Part shown: piece by piece, positions 7,803 through 16,478 of the stretch
How positions within the stretch are numbered: position 1 is the stretch's first letter
Layout: every line of letters begins with the position of its first letter
Virus record (IMG/VR): IMGVR_UViG_3300028372_000002
Coordinates: 34,617 to 98,616 of that record
Length of the DNA: 64,000 nt
Direction: 5' to 3' (one strand)
From: a virus
Notes under the pieces: generated by a model
Seen by the model: the letters and a program-made list of their open reading frames with translations, nothing else
Database searches by the model: none
Told to the model about the DNA's origin: nothing
Translations under genes and position numbers: made by a program

Positions 7803-8966
7803 ATGAAATTCAGCGCAAAACTGCCGGTATTCTTGGAAGCAGCCTCCAAAGCCAAGAGAGCTGTGGGGTCCAAAGACCTTAACGAAATCATGCGTTCCAT
7901 GCTTGTAGACGCAAGAGAGGACGGCACCGTGGTGCTTGCTGGAACGAACACCAGCGAGACCGTAGTCGTCGAGATCGAGGCTGACGTCCACACTCCCGGA
8001 GCTTCCGCACTGATGGGCGACGATTTGTATGCACTTATCAGCCGGTTCCCAAAAGGCGAGAGCCGTGACATTAACTTCGAGCTAGATCACAAGGGCTGGT
8101 GCAACATTCAGTGCGGAAAAATCAAGAGCCGTGTCGCCGGACTGGACCCCGAAATGTACCCCAAGATTCACGACGGTTACGAGAGTGATGCAAAGTTCAA
8201 GGTCACCTGTGAGACGATCACGCGCCTCTTCGGGAAGACGATCTTCTGCATCGACAAAAAGGACACCCGGGTCCAGCTAACAGGCGTGTATTTTCAGCTC
8301 GATGAAGAGAACGAGCGGATCTTGGCCACAACAACAGATGGCCATCGTCTTGCCCTGTGTTATGCCGAGCATGAGTTTCTCTTCGACGTCACGCCAGAGG
8401 CGAGGGAGTGGATCAAAGAGGGCGTGATCATCCCGGGCAATGTCGTTCAGGATATGCTTTCCTTTATTTCCGGATACGATCCTGAAACCGTCATCAATTT
8501 CAGCAGGTTTCGCACATCAGGCATCACCCTCCAGCATGATAAATGGAGGATGACCTCTATGCTTATTGACGCTAAGTACCCGAACCTCTTGGACGTGCTC
8601 CCTAAGGAATGGAAGCGGAAGCTTCAGTTCGATCGCGGCCAGTTCTTGGAGGCTGTCAGGTTGGTGTCACTTTTCGCCGAGGACAAGTCAAACAAGTGCC
8701 GACTTCACATCAGTGGGTCTAAAGTTTTGCTGGAGGCTACCGACAAAGGTCGTGGAGAGGTCGAGCAGGAACTGGACATCATGGAAGGGGAGCATACCGG
8801 AGATGAGGTCGTCATGGGCTATCAGGTTCACTATCTCAAGGATGCTCTGTCGAACGTCGATGGAGCTTCTATCGAGCTTAGGTACATCGACAACACCATG
8901 CCTTCGCTTATTCAGGACACCGACGATCTGATGCTTCAGATGATCGTCATGCCTATGCGCGTCTGA
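7803..8966 (+). CDS. dnaN: DNA polymerase III beta subunit-like sliding clamp
   Basis: 387 residues, close to the usual length of bacterial beta clamps (about 366). Signatures include TTDGHRLALC in the middle domain, the region YPNLLDVLPKEW before domain three, and the C-terminal IVMPMRV, where bacterial clamps end in MPMRL. The protein would form a dimeric ring of three-domain subunits and tether the polymerase. T4-type phages instead use a gp45-like trimer, so a bacterial-type clamp is notable. It sits directly after the initiator-like gene and before RNase HII. Confidence 0.93.
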   Translation: MKFSAKLPVFLEAASKAKRAVGSKDLNEIMRSMLVDAREDGTVVLAGTNTSETVVVEIEADVHTPGASALMGDDLYALISRFPKGESRDINFELDHKGWCNIQCGKIKSRVAGLDPEMYPKIHDGYESDAKFKVTCETITRLFGKTIFCIDKKDTRVQLTGVYFQLDEENERILATTTDGHRLALCYAEHEFLFDVTPEAREWIKEGVIIPGNVVQDMLSFISGYDPETVINFSRFRTSGITLQHDKWRMTSMLIDAKYPNLLDVLPKEWKRKLQFDRGQFLEAVRLVSLFAEDKSNKCRLHISGSKVLLEATDKGRGEVEQELDIMEGEHTGDEVVMGYQVHYLKDALSNVDGASIELRYIDNTMPSLIQDTDDLMLQMIVMPMRV

Positions 8967-8982
8967 CAACGAGAAAGCAACC

Positions 8983-9741
8983 ATGGATGCTTGGAACATT
9001 TATCCACCCTACTGCCCGCCATATGATATGGAAGACAATATCAATTCCTACACGCTTCAAATCGAAGATCGCTACGTCGGCGTCGTCGAGGACCTTCTCA
9101 TCGAACAAGGTGCCAGATACATCATCGGCGTCGATGAGGTCGGCATGGGGCCTCTGGCTGGTCCCGTGACAGCAGCCGCTGTGATGATTGACTGTGACAA
9201 TCTTGACGCCGAGTGGCTCTCCCGCGTCAATGACTCAAAGAAGCTTTCTGAGTCGAAGCGTGACAGCATCGTCGAGGATATTCGAGCCAATGTCGTTGAC
9301 AGGAGCGTTGCCAGTCGAAGCCCAGCCGCTATCGACGCCAAGGGCCTGTCAAAGTGCCTCGAAGAGGTCATGACGCAAGTTGTGTGCGAAATCATGTCCA
9401 GCTCTGGGATTCATCCCGATGTTGTTGTTATCGATGGTACGGGCTCGAATCTTCCGGTCGATGTGCATCAGATAAGGATCAAAAAGGGTGATGGGCTCAG
9501 CTACCATATCGGCGCAGCTAGCATCCTTGCCAAGGTGAGCCGGGATAGCCATATGTACGATATGCACGCACGCTGGCCCGAGTATGGTTTCTGTAGCCAC
9601 AAGGGTTACGGCACCAAGCAACACATCGAAGCGATTGAACGACACGGCCCTTGCTCGGTGCATCGGCTGACATTCGGTAAGGTGCGCCAGCACAAAGAGC
9701 GACTACGAACTTCTCCACGACCCCCAAACACAAAGGTGTAA
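8983..9741 (+). CDS. rnhB: Ribonuclease HII
   Basis: 252 residues. The conserved type-2 RNase H motifs are all present: VDEVGMGPLAGPV with the first Asp/Glu pair near residues 48-49, NDSKKLSESKR, the strand VVVIDGTG with the third acidic residue, and KVSRD with the fourth. The C-terminal block with HKGYGTKQH is also conserved. It would remove RNA primers from RNA/DNA hybrids during phage replication, next to the clamp gene. About 40 extra residues precede the core. Confidence 0.93.
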   Translation: MDAWNIYPPYCPPYDMEDNINSYTLQIEDRYVGVVEDLLIEQGARYIIGVDEVGMGPLAGPVTAAAVMIDCDNLDAEWLSRVNDSKKLSESKRDSIVEDIRANVVDRSVASRSPAAIDAKGLSKCLEEVMTQVVCEIMSSSGIHPDVVVIDGTGSNLPVDVHQIRIKKGDGLSYHIGAASILAKVSRDSHMYDMHARWPEYGFCSHKGYGTKQHIEAIERHGPCSVHRLTFGKVRQHKERLRTSPRPPNTKV

Positions 9742-9742
9742 T

Positions 9743-10318
9743 ATGCCGCTATTGGACAGAATATTAGTTGTTGATCTCGAAGCGACCTGCTGGCCGCATG
9801 AGACCCCCGAGGACGAGCAACAGGAAACTATCGAGGTTGGCCTGTGCGAAGTCAGACTCGATAGCGGCACTGTTGCACTCGGGGACCGCATCAGCTATTT
9901 GGTGGCCCCACAGCAGTCCACTGTGAGCGAGTTCTGCACATCACTCACCACACTTACTCAAGAGGATGTTGAGCAAGGTCTCCCGCTCGATGAAGTTCTA
10001 TCTGAAATTAAAGAAACCCACCTTTCTTCTGAGGTCCCTTGGGCAAGCTGGGGGGCATGGGACAGGTATTTCCTACAGGGTGAGTGTGACAGAAAGGGCA
10101 TCCACTTCCCGTTTCACCACTTCCACTATAACGTCAAAGCCCTGTTCGGCCTGATGACCGGTAAGATGGATACCAACTTCAACGTGAAGTCAGCTACAAA
10201 GGAGCTGGGTATGGAGTTCGATGGCACGCTACACAGGGGCCATGATGACGCCTACAACATCGCTAGGATCCTCAAAAAGCTTGTGGTAGGCTCTAGGCCG
10301 AACTTTACCTCTACGTGA
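9743..10318 (+). CDS. DEDDh-type 3'-5' exonuclease
   Basis: 191 residues of the RNase T/DnaQ superfamily. Motif I is VDLEATCW with Asp/Glu near residues 11-13. Motif II lies around the WASWGAWDRYFL segment. Motif III is HRGHDDAYNIA, where the His five residues before the last Asp defines the DEDDh group. It resembles ERI-1-like exonucleases more than proofreading subunits. It follows RNase HII with one base between stop and start, so the two may act together in primer or RNA removal. Confidence 0.85.
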   Translation: MPLLDRILVVDLEATCWPHETPEDEQQETIEVGLCEVRLDSGTVALGDRISYLVAPQQSTVSEFCTSLTTLTQEDVEQGLPLDEVLSEIKETHLSSEVPWASWGAWDRYFLQGECDRKGIHFPFHHFHYNVKALFGLMTGKMDTNFNVKSATKELGMEFDGTLHRGHDDAYNIARILKKLVVGSRPNFTST

Positions 10319-10329
10319 CGGAGTGAATC

Positions 10330-10608
10330 ATGGATGCAGGTGTAAAAGAGCTTTTCAAACTAGCTGGACGTTTTCTGGTTTTTGGGACACAGCGGTTTCC
10401 ATCAATTGAGGTGGATGCTTACGGCATGAGAAAGGTAGAAGGTCAACCGTTGGGAATATATCTAGCCATGACACCAGAGTATCGGGAGGCGCATCCGACC
10501 ATGTCCATTCCGATTATTGATTTTGATTCTGAAGAGGATGTCGCGGAGGGCCTGAAGAGGCTAGACTCACTATTTGTTGGCATCCGAAGAAGCATGGAAT
10601 GCCGTTGA
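10330..10608 (+). CDS. Hypothetical protein, 92 aa
   Basis: A small protein of no recognised family, the last plus-strand gene of the first replication block. It starts 12 bases after the exonuclease gene with GAGTGA upstream. A hairpin terminator follows it directly. Confidence 0.6.
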   Translation: MDAGVKELFKLAGRFLVFGTQRFPSIEVDAYGMRKVEGQPLGIYLAMTPEYREAHPTMSIPIIDFDSEEDVAEGLKRLDSLFVGIRRSMECR

Positions 10609-10617
10609 TCACTAAAT

Positions 10618-10639
10618 GCCCCCGATCCTCTTCGGGGGC
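10618..10639 (+). terminator. Hairpin terminator closing the first replication block
   Basis: GCCCCCGA and TCGGGGGC form a perfect eight-pair stem with a six-base loop between the plus-strand gene ending at 10608 and the minus-strand gene ending near 10663. The T tract is weak. It could work for both strands. Confidence 0.6.
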
Positions 10640-10642
10640 TTA

Positions 10643-10658
10643 GTGCAATCGTGTGCAC
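10643..10658. promoter_or_regulatory. Dispersed dyad GTGCA-N6-TGCAC, second exact copy
   Basis: GTGCAATCGTGTGCAC, identical to the copy at 6328-6343. It lies between the terminator and the minus-strand stop codon, in a convergent gap where an upstream operator is not expected. Confidence 0.5.
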
Positions 10659-10662
10659 TCGC

Positions 10663-10989
10663 CTAGAAATCCTCGCTCCACTCCACTTCCGCCGACACGA
10701 CTGTTGCACTGCCAGTATCTGGACGTGCCCAGATGACGACTGGTGTGTCCGGTGTCAATGTAGCTTTTGCCCTTATGTTTGACGAAGACATATTTTTGAC
10801 CCTGTTCGAGCCTGCCGAAAGTCTTTCTAAGGGAGGTATCCTGAGGCCATCCGTGTCCATGGAAAAGCTAGCTGCCTTAGAAATCTCCGACGCAGATTCA
10901 GAGCCTACATACCCGTCAGGAAGACTAAATGTCGCTCCACTCCCAACATCTCCTGCAATGGTGGTCTTGAACGAACAGTCCTCGTTCGA
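10663..10989 (-). pseudogene. C-terminal part of interrupted virion-type protein, after an in-frame TAA
   Basis: Directly after the TAA at 10990-10992 the same minus-strand frame stays open for 108 codons to the stop at 10663. No ATG, GTG or TTG occurs before codon 44, and that ATG (10860) has no ribosome site. The segment ends in VVSAEVEWSEDF, which looks like the beta-rich C-terminal end of the family to which the upstream part belongs. It is therefore probably the separated tail of one gene, reached by readthrough, lost by nonsense mutation, or split by a sequence error. Confidence 0.55.
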
Positions 10990-11859
10990 TTAGAAAGAGG
11001 CACCCTCTAGCCTTACGTTCACGGGGTTTGGGATGCCATTGAAAAAGTCGCGTGGCCTTAACGCGAGAATAGGCTCCCACTCGCCTTGCGAGACAGTTAG
11101 AGAATACCCCTCGACCGTATCGGCTACATTTCTTCGGGAGGATTCCCTGAAGCCGCCGATGATGCTGAATTTACTGCCTCCCATGAATAGACTTAAATCA
11201 CCACCAGAGTTTCCATTTTCAACCTCCGCACGTATCGGGAGGTTTGCAGATTCAAGCGAAGCACCTGAGAAGTTATCGTCTTCGGCCGGGTCGTACAGGT
11301 GTGCGATGTGTCGGCACATATAAGACTCGAATTCCGAGATCTTTATCTGCTTTTGTATGATCCAGTTGAAACTCCCGTACCCGTACCATGTGAAGTCTAT
11401 GAGAAATATGTGACCGCCAAGAAGATCTGCCTGAACACCATAAGCCCCAGACCCATCGAGCTTGTTTTCCGAGAAAAAGCTTTGGTAGGTCTTGTGTACG
11501 ATTTGTCCTGCTCGCCTCACGAAAACGAACAGGCCCGTACTGTCAACACCCCACCCCATCCCGTTTCTTTCGTCGAAGTAACCCCACCGAGCGACCTGAT
11601 CGTCAACAGGAAGTCCGGATAGACGAACGCCCATACCGGTCTCACCCTGAGTACCAGCTTGGTATCGCCCCTTCTCGTTTGTGGTGATACTAATCGATGA
11701 TAACGCATCAGCCCCGGTGGATAGGGCTATCTCCCCCTCAAACATGGAGTGATCAGCAGTACCACTCTTTACTACAGTGTCCCTCAATCGAGACACACCC
11801 ATAAAGGATTCTAGCTCGAAAGTCGGTTGGTTCGTGGCAACCACCGACTCATCGAACAT
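10990..11859 (-). CDS. Virion structural protein of a phage family with a conserved central domain
   Basis: 289 residues before an in-frame TAA. The central part resembles a domain seen in virion proteins of T4-like cyanophages and other large phages: VARWGYFDERNG, then GLFVFVRRAG, LDGSGAYGVQADL, HIFLIDFTWYGYGSF and NLPIRAEVENG. From memory of that family, the protein should continue about 100 residues beyond this stop, as the open frame downstream would allow. A host-contact or fibre role is only a guess. The 82-base gap to the preceding minus-strand gene has no strong ribosome site. Confidence 0.6.
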   Translation of the reverse strand: MFDESVVATNQPTFELESFMGVSRLRDTVVKSGTADHSMFEGEIALSTGADALSSISITTNEKGRYQAGTQGETGMGVRLSGLPVDDQVARWGYFDERNGMGWGVDSTGLFVFVRRAGQIVHKTYQSFFSENKLDGSGAYGVQADLLGGHIFLIDFTWYGYGSFNWIIQKQIKISEFESYMCRHIAHLYDPAEDDNFSGASLESANLPIRAEVENGNSGGDLSLFMGGSKFSIIGGFRESSRRNVADTVEGYSLTVSQGEWEPILALRPRDFFNGIPNPVNVRLEGASF

Positions 11860-11941
11860 CGTTTTCTGGCCAGAGATAGACCTCTGTGGCGAATTATCTT
11901 ATCAATCATGCCTCTTATGAAGCTTGTCATAGTGTTTCCTA

Positions 11942-12628
11942 TCAGGGCCGCCAGAATCCTCGGAACCTAACGTTCCAGACAAGCTCGAACGCTACGGCTA
12001 TCATCTTGTCGCTTACCTTGCTTTTCTTTTTAAGGAGCTTGGGGGTATTGAGCCTGAGATCGAAATCCCTCTTTCCTGTTTCTTCCCGAAGAAGTTCCAG
12101 CACTTTCTTTTCTAGCGCCTCTCCAAGCCTCCCCCGGTGATACTCTTCTTGCAGGATGGAGATGAATACCTCTTCTGCATGTTCGCTCGTCACACCTTTG
12201 AGCATTTGCCGTCTCACGTCCCTGTCATTAAGGGCGTCTGTGACAAGATCGGCCAGATGCCTGTCTGTTCTCTCTGCCAGTCTTTTTTCAAACTCCTGCC
12301 AATCGATAACGATGGCTATCTTACCTCGAACGTACAGCGGGGTCTTGCCGGGGTCATGCCAGTCATCTCCGGTGTTATGACGTTTGAATGCTCTATCTGA
12401 AAACCCGGGCTTGCTGCCCTTCTTTCCTCGGAGCAGTTCAAGCTCGTGGATTTTTCTAGTACGTGATAGGGAGTCTTCGATGGCGTCAAACAGAGCCCAA
12501 TTAATGTCTTGAGGCACTACCTCATCGTCACTTCCTCCCTTGAATTTTCCAACGATGAAGTCGCCAACCTTCTTTGCAAACTTAAGGCTTTTCAAAAGGG
12601 CTTTAGGTATCAGATTAAGCATGGACAT
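11942..12628 (-). CDS. Hypothetical protein, 228 aa, probably virion-associated
   Basis: No family is recognised with confidence. It has a basic helical N-terminus (LIPKALLKSLKFAKKVGDFI), a central region with a conserved-looking strand (PLYVRGKIAIVIDWQEFE), and helices with many charged residues. The start at 12628 has GGGAG six bases upstream on the minus strand. It heads the minus-strand island and is followed by the virion-type protein, which suggests a virion role. Confidence 0.5.
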   Translation of the reverse strand: MSMLNLIPKALLKSLKFAKKVGDFIVGKFKGGSDDEVVPQDINWALFDAIEDSLSRTRKIHELELLRGKKGSKPGFSDRAFKRHNTGDDWHDPGKTPLYVRGKIAIVIDWQEFEKRLAERTDRHLADLVTDALNDRDVRRQMLKGVTSEHAEEVFISILQEEYHRGRLGEALEKKVLELLREETGKRDFDLRLNTPKLLKKKSKVSDKMIAVAFELVWNVRFRGFWRP

Positions 12629-12695
12629 CTCCCGGGCATCCTAGTGTCTTAAGGAATACTCCCTTGCTTTGCACTCAGATTCAACTCATGCATCG

Positions 12696-12725
12696 TTGAC
12701 GTTGGGGTCGGTTTGCGAATAGAAT
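12696..12725 (+). promoter_or_regulatory. Sigma70-like promoter
   Basis: TTGACG (12696-12701) and TAGAAT (12720-12725) match five of six consensus bases each, with an 18-base spacer. It lies 24 bases before the ATG at 12750, at the divergent boundary between the minus-strand island and the next plus-strand operon. Confidence 0.6.
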
Positions 12726-12749
12726 ACCCAGCGAGCCGCAAGGATCTAT

Positions 12750-13505
12750 ATGAATAAGAAACCTATACATAAAGAGAAGCGTAACCCTCTTTACAGTTGG
12801 CTATACACGCCATCTTGTACGGGGATGGTCGTAAGGAGTACCGGAAAAACGAGAGAGAGGGCTTTGAATATCATTTCGAAGCGACACATCTTCTGGTTTA
12901 GGCCATCTCACAATCGCGTCGACGCCGTTGTGAGAGGGTCAGAGAAGGACTATCTGGTCAATCTGGACTTTGAACACCATCACTTTGGCGACTTCGTGGA
13001 CGGTAGTATGCTTTGTGATTGCGAAGCCTTTACCTTCAGGGATGGGCCTTGTAAGCACATTGTTGCTGTCGCTGCCGAAGCTATAACGCGCATCGAGGGT
13101 GGTGACGCCACCACTTGGATGCGAGAGGTGTGTTCAGAGTCTAGAAATAGTGGCGAGCAGTACAAGCCGTGGGAACGCAAGCCTCAGATTGATGAGGAAA
13201 TAGCAAAAGTGCACAATGCTACCGTGGAGGTGGTTAAGAAGCATCGAAAGGAAATTCGATGCTACTCCCTCAAGAGCGGCATGTTTTGGACAGGATCCCT
13301 GCCCTTGCCTGAGATAGGAGAGAGCATAAAGGCCAAGCTCCCTACCGGTGACGAGATCGATGCAGAGGTTCTGCGTGAATTCAGTGAGGACGAGAACAGT
13401 ATGTTGGGCTATTGGGTTCGGCTAGAAGACGCCCCTGATATTTACAAAAACGACGAGATCGTGTTGTATGGATCCGAGATGATCAGGAGGGCCTCCGATG
13501 ATTGA
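12750..13505 (+). CDS. SWIM zinc-finger protein
   Basis: 251 residues. The SWIM motif CxCx(n)CxH is clear at CDCEAFTFRDGPCKHIVAV around residues 88-106. SWIM domains bind zinc and act in DNA or protein contacts. The C-terminal half looks beta-rich (MFWTGSLPLPEIGESIKAKL, then a VLREFSEDENS strand). It is the first gene behind a good promoter. The start has AAGGA seven bases upstream, and the end overlaps the next gene by eight bases. The specific role is unknown. Confidence 0.75.
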   Translation: MNKKPIHKEKRNPLYSWLYTPSCTGMVVRSTGKTRERALNIISKRHIFWFRPSHNRVDAVVRGSEKDYLVNLDFEHHHFGDFVDGSMLCDCEAFTFRDGPCKHIVAVAAEAITRIEGGDATTWMREVCSESRNSGEQYKPWERKPQIDEEIAKVHNATVEVVKKHRKEIRCYSLKSGMFWTGSLPLPEIGESIKAKLPTGDEIDAEVLREFSEDENSMLGYWVRLEDAPDIYKNDEIVLYGSEMIRRASDD

Positions 13506-13710
13506 GGTTCCCAAAAACCCCCGATCGTCTCTTAGTGAAGATGCATGGCGCACACTGATGTCTGTATCTTTAGATGAGGGGAAAAGCATGAAGGCGGTCG
13601 TGAGTGAGCTTATCTGCTCAACCTATCCTGAGCATGTACCGCCCCCAAAGTTAGTTGAAGGTCAGATTGAAATGCTCCCGGAAAACGAAAAGGATGGAGA
13701 TGAAAGATAA
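13498..13710 (+). CDS. Hypothetical protein, 70 aa
   Basis: A short protein with a helix-rich middle (SEDAWRTLMSVSLDEG) that faintly resembles a ribbon-helix-helix or small HTH unit. It overlaps the SWIM gene by eight bases and the next gene by eleven, so it is a coupled operon member. Confidence 0.5.
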   Translation: MIEVPKNPRSSLSEDAWRTLMSVSLDEGKSMKAVVSELICSTYPEHVPPPKLVEGQIEMLPENEKDGDER

Positions 13711-13924
13711 CCAAAAGTTAGTTTTCCCGGGGACAGCTGATGGAGAGTACAAGTTTCTCAAATGCCCCCTACTAGGGGAGTTGAGATGCACACTACTGTG
13801 CGAGACAGTCTGCGCCGATACCGGCTGGGCAGACAACAAGTCCAAGCGGGTTCGTTCTGAATGCGAGAGCTGGAAGAAATATAGAGAACTCCAACAAGAG
13901 GAAGAAGATGTCGAGAATAGCTAG
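13700..13924 (+). CDS. Cys-rich small protein, 74 aa, possible zinc binder
   Basis: The start at 13700 is chosen because AAGG ends six bases upstream; ATGs at 13655 and 13694 lack that spacing. Five Cys lie between about residues 22 and 54 (KCP, LRCTLLCETVC, SECESW), a density that suggests metal binding. No family is recognised. Confidence 0.5.
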   Translation: MKDNQKLVFPGTADGEYKFLKCPLLGELRCTLLCETVCADTGWADNKSKRVRSECESWKKYRELQQEEEDVENS

Positions 13925-14198
13925 CATGTCCGCCACCAAGCTCAAAAAAGACACCGTTGAAGGGATGAGGGTAATCAAAAGAGCCCATCAGCTCGACGAG
14001 AAAGCCACAGAACGTGTTGGTCGAGCTGTATATAAGACTCTTGAGACGGCTCCATCAAGACTGACAATCAGCCAGACCCTGTATGACGTTGTCGATATGG
14101 ACGGCACTCATCGAGAGATGACCAAGCGGCAGGCAAAGAAAGCCTACTCGCCGAGGCAGGTCCGAAGAGCGCTCAAGCAAACCCGTAGGAATGCATGA
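13908..14198 (+). CDS. Hypothetical basic protein, 96 aa
   Basis: A very basic protein that overlaps the previous gene by 17 bases, with GAGGAAGAAG directly upstream. The C-terminal third is Lys/Arg rich (TKRQAKKAYSPRQVRRALK), suggesting nucleic-acid binding. No family is recognised. Confidence 0.55.
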   Translation: MSRIASMSATKLKKDTVEGMRVIKRAHQLDEKATERVGRAVYKTLETAPSRLTISQTLYDVVDMDGTHREMTKRQAKKAYSPRQVRRALKQTRRNA

Positions 14199-14281
14199 CT
14201 TTTGTTTTGGTCACGGGTAGTAATGCATAGTGCTGATCAACTGCTTGATCTCCATGCGGGATCAACACAAGGAGGTAGGTG

Positions 14282-14521
14282 ATGGAAAACACCATCAACG
14301 ACAATCAAGATGAAGCTTTCGATCGTCTGGTCGAGATGGGCGGGGAGGACAAGTGGATCCCTAGAGACAACCTGTCTGTCCATCACAATACGGTAAAAGC
14401 TCTCGCTCGCCGCAAGCTTGTCCAGCTGAGGGAGTTTGATGGCAAAGAGTACGTAGCCGTAGCAGGTGTCATTTTACCTCCACTCATGGAGAGTGGACGG
14501 GATGAGGCGTGCTCTGCCTGA
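14282..14521 (+). CDS. Small winged-helix-like protein, 79 aa
   Basis: The ATG at 14282 has a perfect AGGAGGT five bases upstream, which decides against a GTG at 14279. The middle (HHNTVKALARRKLVQLREFDG) reads like a recognition helix followed by a wing, typical of short phage HTH proteins. The function is unknown. The 83-base leader holds TTGATC/GATCAA, a small inverted repeat. Confidence 0.55.
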   Translation: MENTINDNQDEAFDRLVEMGGEDKWIPRDNLSVHHNTVKALARRKLVQLREFDGKEYVAVAGVILPPLMESGRDEACSA

Positions 14522-14599
14522 TGTTACAGTTAGCCTTATGCGTTATGTCACTTGCTTATCTTGTAGCGCTCTATCTTCGAGCGCGATAGTGAGGTTTTT

Positions 14600-15487
14600 A
14601 TGAGTCCGGAAAAGTACAACGCAAAATTTGTCCCGATATTTGCTCCAGATGGTTTTCCGGATACTTGGAAGCATGACGCCAAGGCGCTCTACGGTGATGA
14701 TCCGTCTGATGCCCTATTTACCGCAGCCCTGAAAGAGGTTCAGCATAAGCTTGGCCTGAAGGTAGACGGATACTGCGGACCCGCTACAATCGATGCCATG
14801 GCCGATTTCGATCGTGGCCTAATGTGCCGTGACCCCAATACGAACGGAAGTATTGTAGTAGGGCCTAAGAGTTACCGTGTGCCTTTTCCCGTAGTTACGT
14901 ACTTTGATGATTTTACCATCGGAGACACCGTAAGTAGGGTGAGGAAAACCCCTGTCAGCTCTATCGTGACCCACTACGATGTTAGCTATAGCGCTCGAAG
15001 CACTGAGGAAATACTCCAGAACCGTGGGTACTCCACTCACTTCATTATAGATGGTGATGATAAGGGTACGATCTATCAGTGCCATAACCCTACCACGCGA
15101 GTGGCTGTTCATGCTGGTTCATTTAATAGCCGCTCGATAGGCGTCGACCTGAATAATCCAGCCTCACCGAAGTATCAAAAGGCTGATGCGAAGAGGCGCG
15201 GCCGAGAGCGTCAAATCGTCGAGCTTCAGATCAACGAATCAGGCTATCGCCGCCTGTCCTATTTCCCAGAGCAAATTCAATCCTTCAACGCTTTACTTGA
15301 TGTCCTGTGCAAGTCTACGTCCGTACCTCGGATGTGTCCCCGGGATGACCAAGGCAAACCTATCGTAGGTGTATTTCTGAACGCCGACAGTTTCGAAGGC
15401 ATCCTCGGGCACTATCACCTGACCCGAAGAAAGTCGGACCCAGCTCCACTGGATTGGGATGCTGTCTGCCCGAACGCTAATACTTGA
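14600..15487 (+). CDS. Endolysin: N-acetylmuramoyl-L-alanine amidase with peptidoglycan-binding domain
   Basis: 295 residues. Residues about 38-68 fit a peptidoglycan-binding domain (ALKEVQHKLGLKVDGYCGPA). The rest is a type-2 amidase of the PGRP fold: THYDVS with His125, VAVHAGSFNSRSIGVDLNNP around 168-187, and GHYHLTRRKSDPAP with His271/273 and Asp280 as zinc ligands. It cuts the bond between N-acetylmuramic acid and the stem peptide at lysis. There is no signal peptide, so it would need a holin. The start has GAGG five bases upstream. Confidence 0.88.
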   Translation: MSPEKYNAKFVPIFAPDGFPDTWKHDAKALYGDDPSDALFTAALKEVQHKLGLKVDGYCGPATIDAMADFDRGLMCRDPNTNGSIVVGPKSYRVPFPVVTYFDDFTIGDTVSRVRKTPVSSIVTHYDVSYSARSTEEILQNRGYSTHFIIDGDDKGTIYQCHNPTTRVAVHAGSFNSRSIGVDLNNPASPKYQKADAKRRGRERQIVELQINESGYRRLSYFPEQIQSFNALLDVLCKSTSVPRMCPRDDQGKPIVGVFLNADSFEGILGHYHLTRRKSDPAPLDWDAVCPNANT

Positions 15488-15543
15488 ATATGTGCACTGG
15501 TCATGATTATTTTTATATGAACCTAACTAAACAAGGAGACGTT

Positions 15544-15780
15544 ATGAGCGATCAAAAAAATAACGAAGTGCAGGAGCGGCCACTATGTCTAGGTGGCTTC
15601 ACCAGCAAAGAGCAGGCTCAGGCTGAGAGAGCCCTCGGTAAATCAGGATTTCTAACCGAAGAGCTTCCCGCCGGTGGTCTTACCCAAGAATCCTTTGACG
15701 GCCCTCCGCCTGCTGGCGACGAGTCGGATTCCGAGGAAGAAGGAGAGTCGGATTCAGGTACTGAGGAAGATGACGAGTGA
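15544..15780 (+). CDS. Small acidic-tailed protein, 78 aa
   Basis: The start at 15544 has AAGGAG seven bases upstream; the frame extends to 15484 without one. The last third is almost all Asp, Glu, Ser and Gly, and a low-complexity acidic tail of this sort often contacts basic proteins. Its stop overlaps the GTG start of the next gene. Confidence 0.55.
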   Translation: MSDQKNNEVQERPLCLGGFTSKEQAQAERALGKSGFLTEELPAGGLTQESFDGPPPAGDESDSEEEGESDSGTEEDDE

Positions 15781-16478
15781 GCTTAGACGAGTTCGGCGAC
15801 CTCATTGTTTGCTCTAGCTTGAAGTGTGCCTCATGTGAGCTGGGTCGTAAGTCTAGGTTCGATCCGCCACTCAAGCACATCAATCGCTTCTCTGAAGATG
15901 AGATTGAAGAAGGCAAGCACCTCCAACGGGTCATGGGGTTTGGTTACGAGGGATGCCCCATAATCTTAGTTGGCGAGTATCCTCGGGATATTGAGGATGA
16001 CTCAGCAAATCACGGTGCGTTCGGGGTTGCAGAGGCCGAGTTTTTGAGCAAGACGTCTGGCCCCCTTAAGCCGGTTTTACGGGCGGTTCAGCGAGTAGGT
16101 ATTCCATCTAGGGCTGTTTACAGCACAAGTGCAATCAAGTGCGCAGTACCCAAAGGCGCTGAAGCAGAGGCTAGGCATAAGTCCTCGTGCCTAGTGAACC
16201 ATCTAGGGGTTGAGATCGAGCATATCGAACCCGCTGTAATTTGGGTGACAGGTGCAGTGGGCATGGATATGGTACGAAGACATTTCAAGCCATCTGACGT
16301 ACCAAAATTATCGCCCGGTCAATTTCACATTTTCAAAGCGCCCAAGATATGGAGATTCCAGACAATAATGATCTTGAGAACCCATCACCCCTCTCAAGTG
16401 AAGATAGGTACGGCGAGTTACGAAGGTATCGAGATGGGTTGCCTGAAGATGATGGATTACCTCGCGAACGCACTTTAG
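15777..16478 (+). CDS. Uracil-DNA glycosylase superfamily protein, family 4-like
   Basis: 233 residues starting at a GTG that overlaps the previous stop. Two Cys pairs (Cys17/Cys20 and the pair around IKCAVPKG and KSSC) fit the 4Fe-4S cluster of family 4/5 enzymes. GEYPRDIEDD matches the uracil-binding motif region, and THHPSQV contains the conserved His-Pro-Ser of the catalytic loop. It should excise uracil, or another base, from DNA. The motif residues differ from the textbook GEAPG form, so substrate choice is uncertain. Confidence 0.75.
   Translation: MSLDEFGDLIVCSSLKCASCELGRKSRFDPPLKHINRFSEDEIEEGKHLQRVMGFGYEGCPIILVGEYPRDIEDDSANHGAFGVAEAEFLSKTSGPLKPVLRAVQRVGIPSRAVYSTSAIKCAVPKGAEAEARHKSSCLVNHLGVEIEHIEPAVIWVTGAVGMDMVRRHFKPSDVPKLSPGQFHIFKAPKIWRFQTIMILRTHHPSQVKIGTASYEGIEMGCLKMMDYLANAL
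16129..16144. promoter_or_regulatory. Dispersed dyad, two-base variant inside the glycosylase gene
   Basis: GTGCAATCAAGTGCGC differs from GTGCAATCGAGTGCAC at two positions. It lies inside coding sequence, which argues that not all copies are promoters. Confidence 0.3.

Noticed and set aside
10663-10860. Separate 65-residue gene starting at the ATG at 10860
   Set aside because: There is no ribosome site, and the frame is already open and protein-like for 43 codons before the ATG, so it is better seen as the tail of the interrupted gene.
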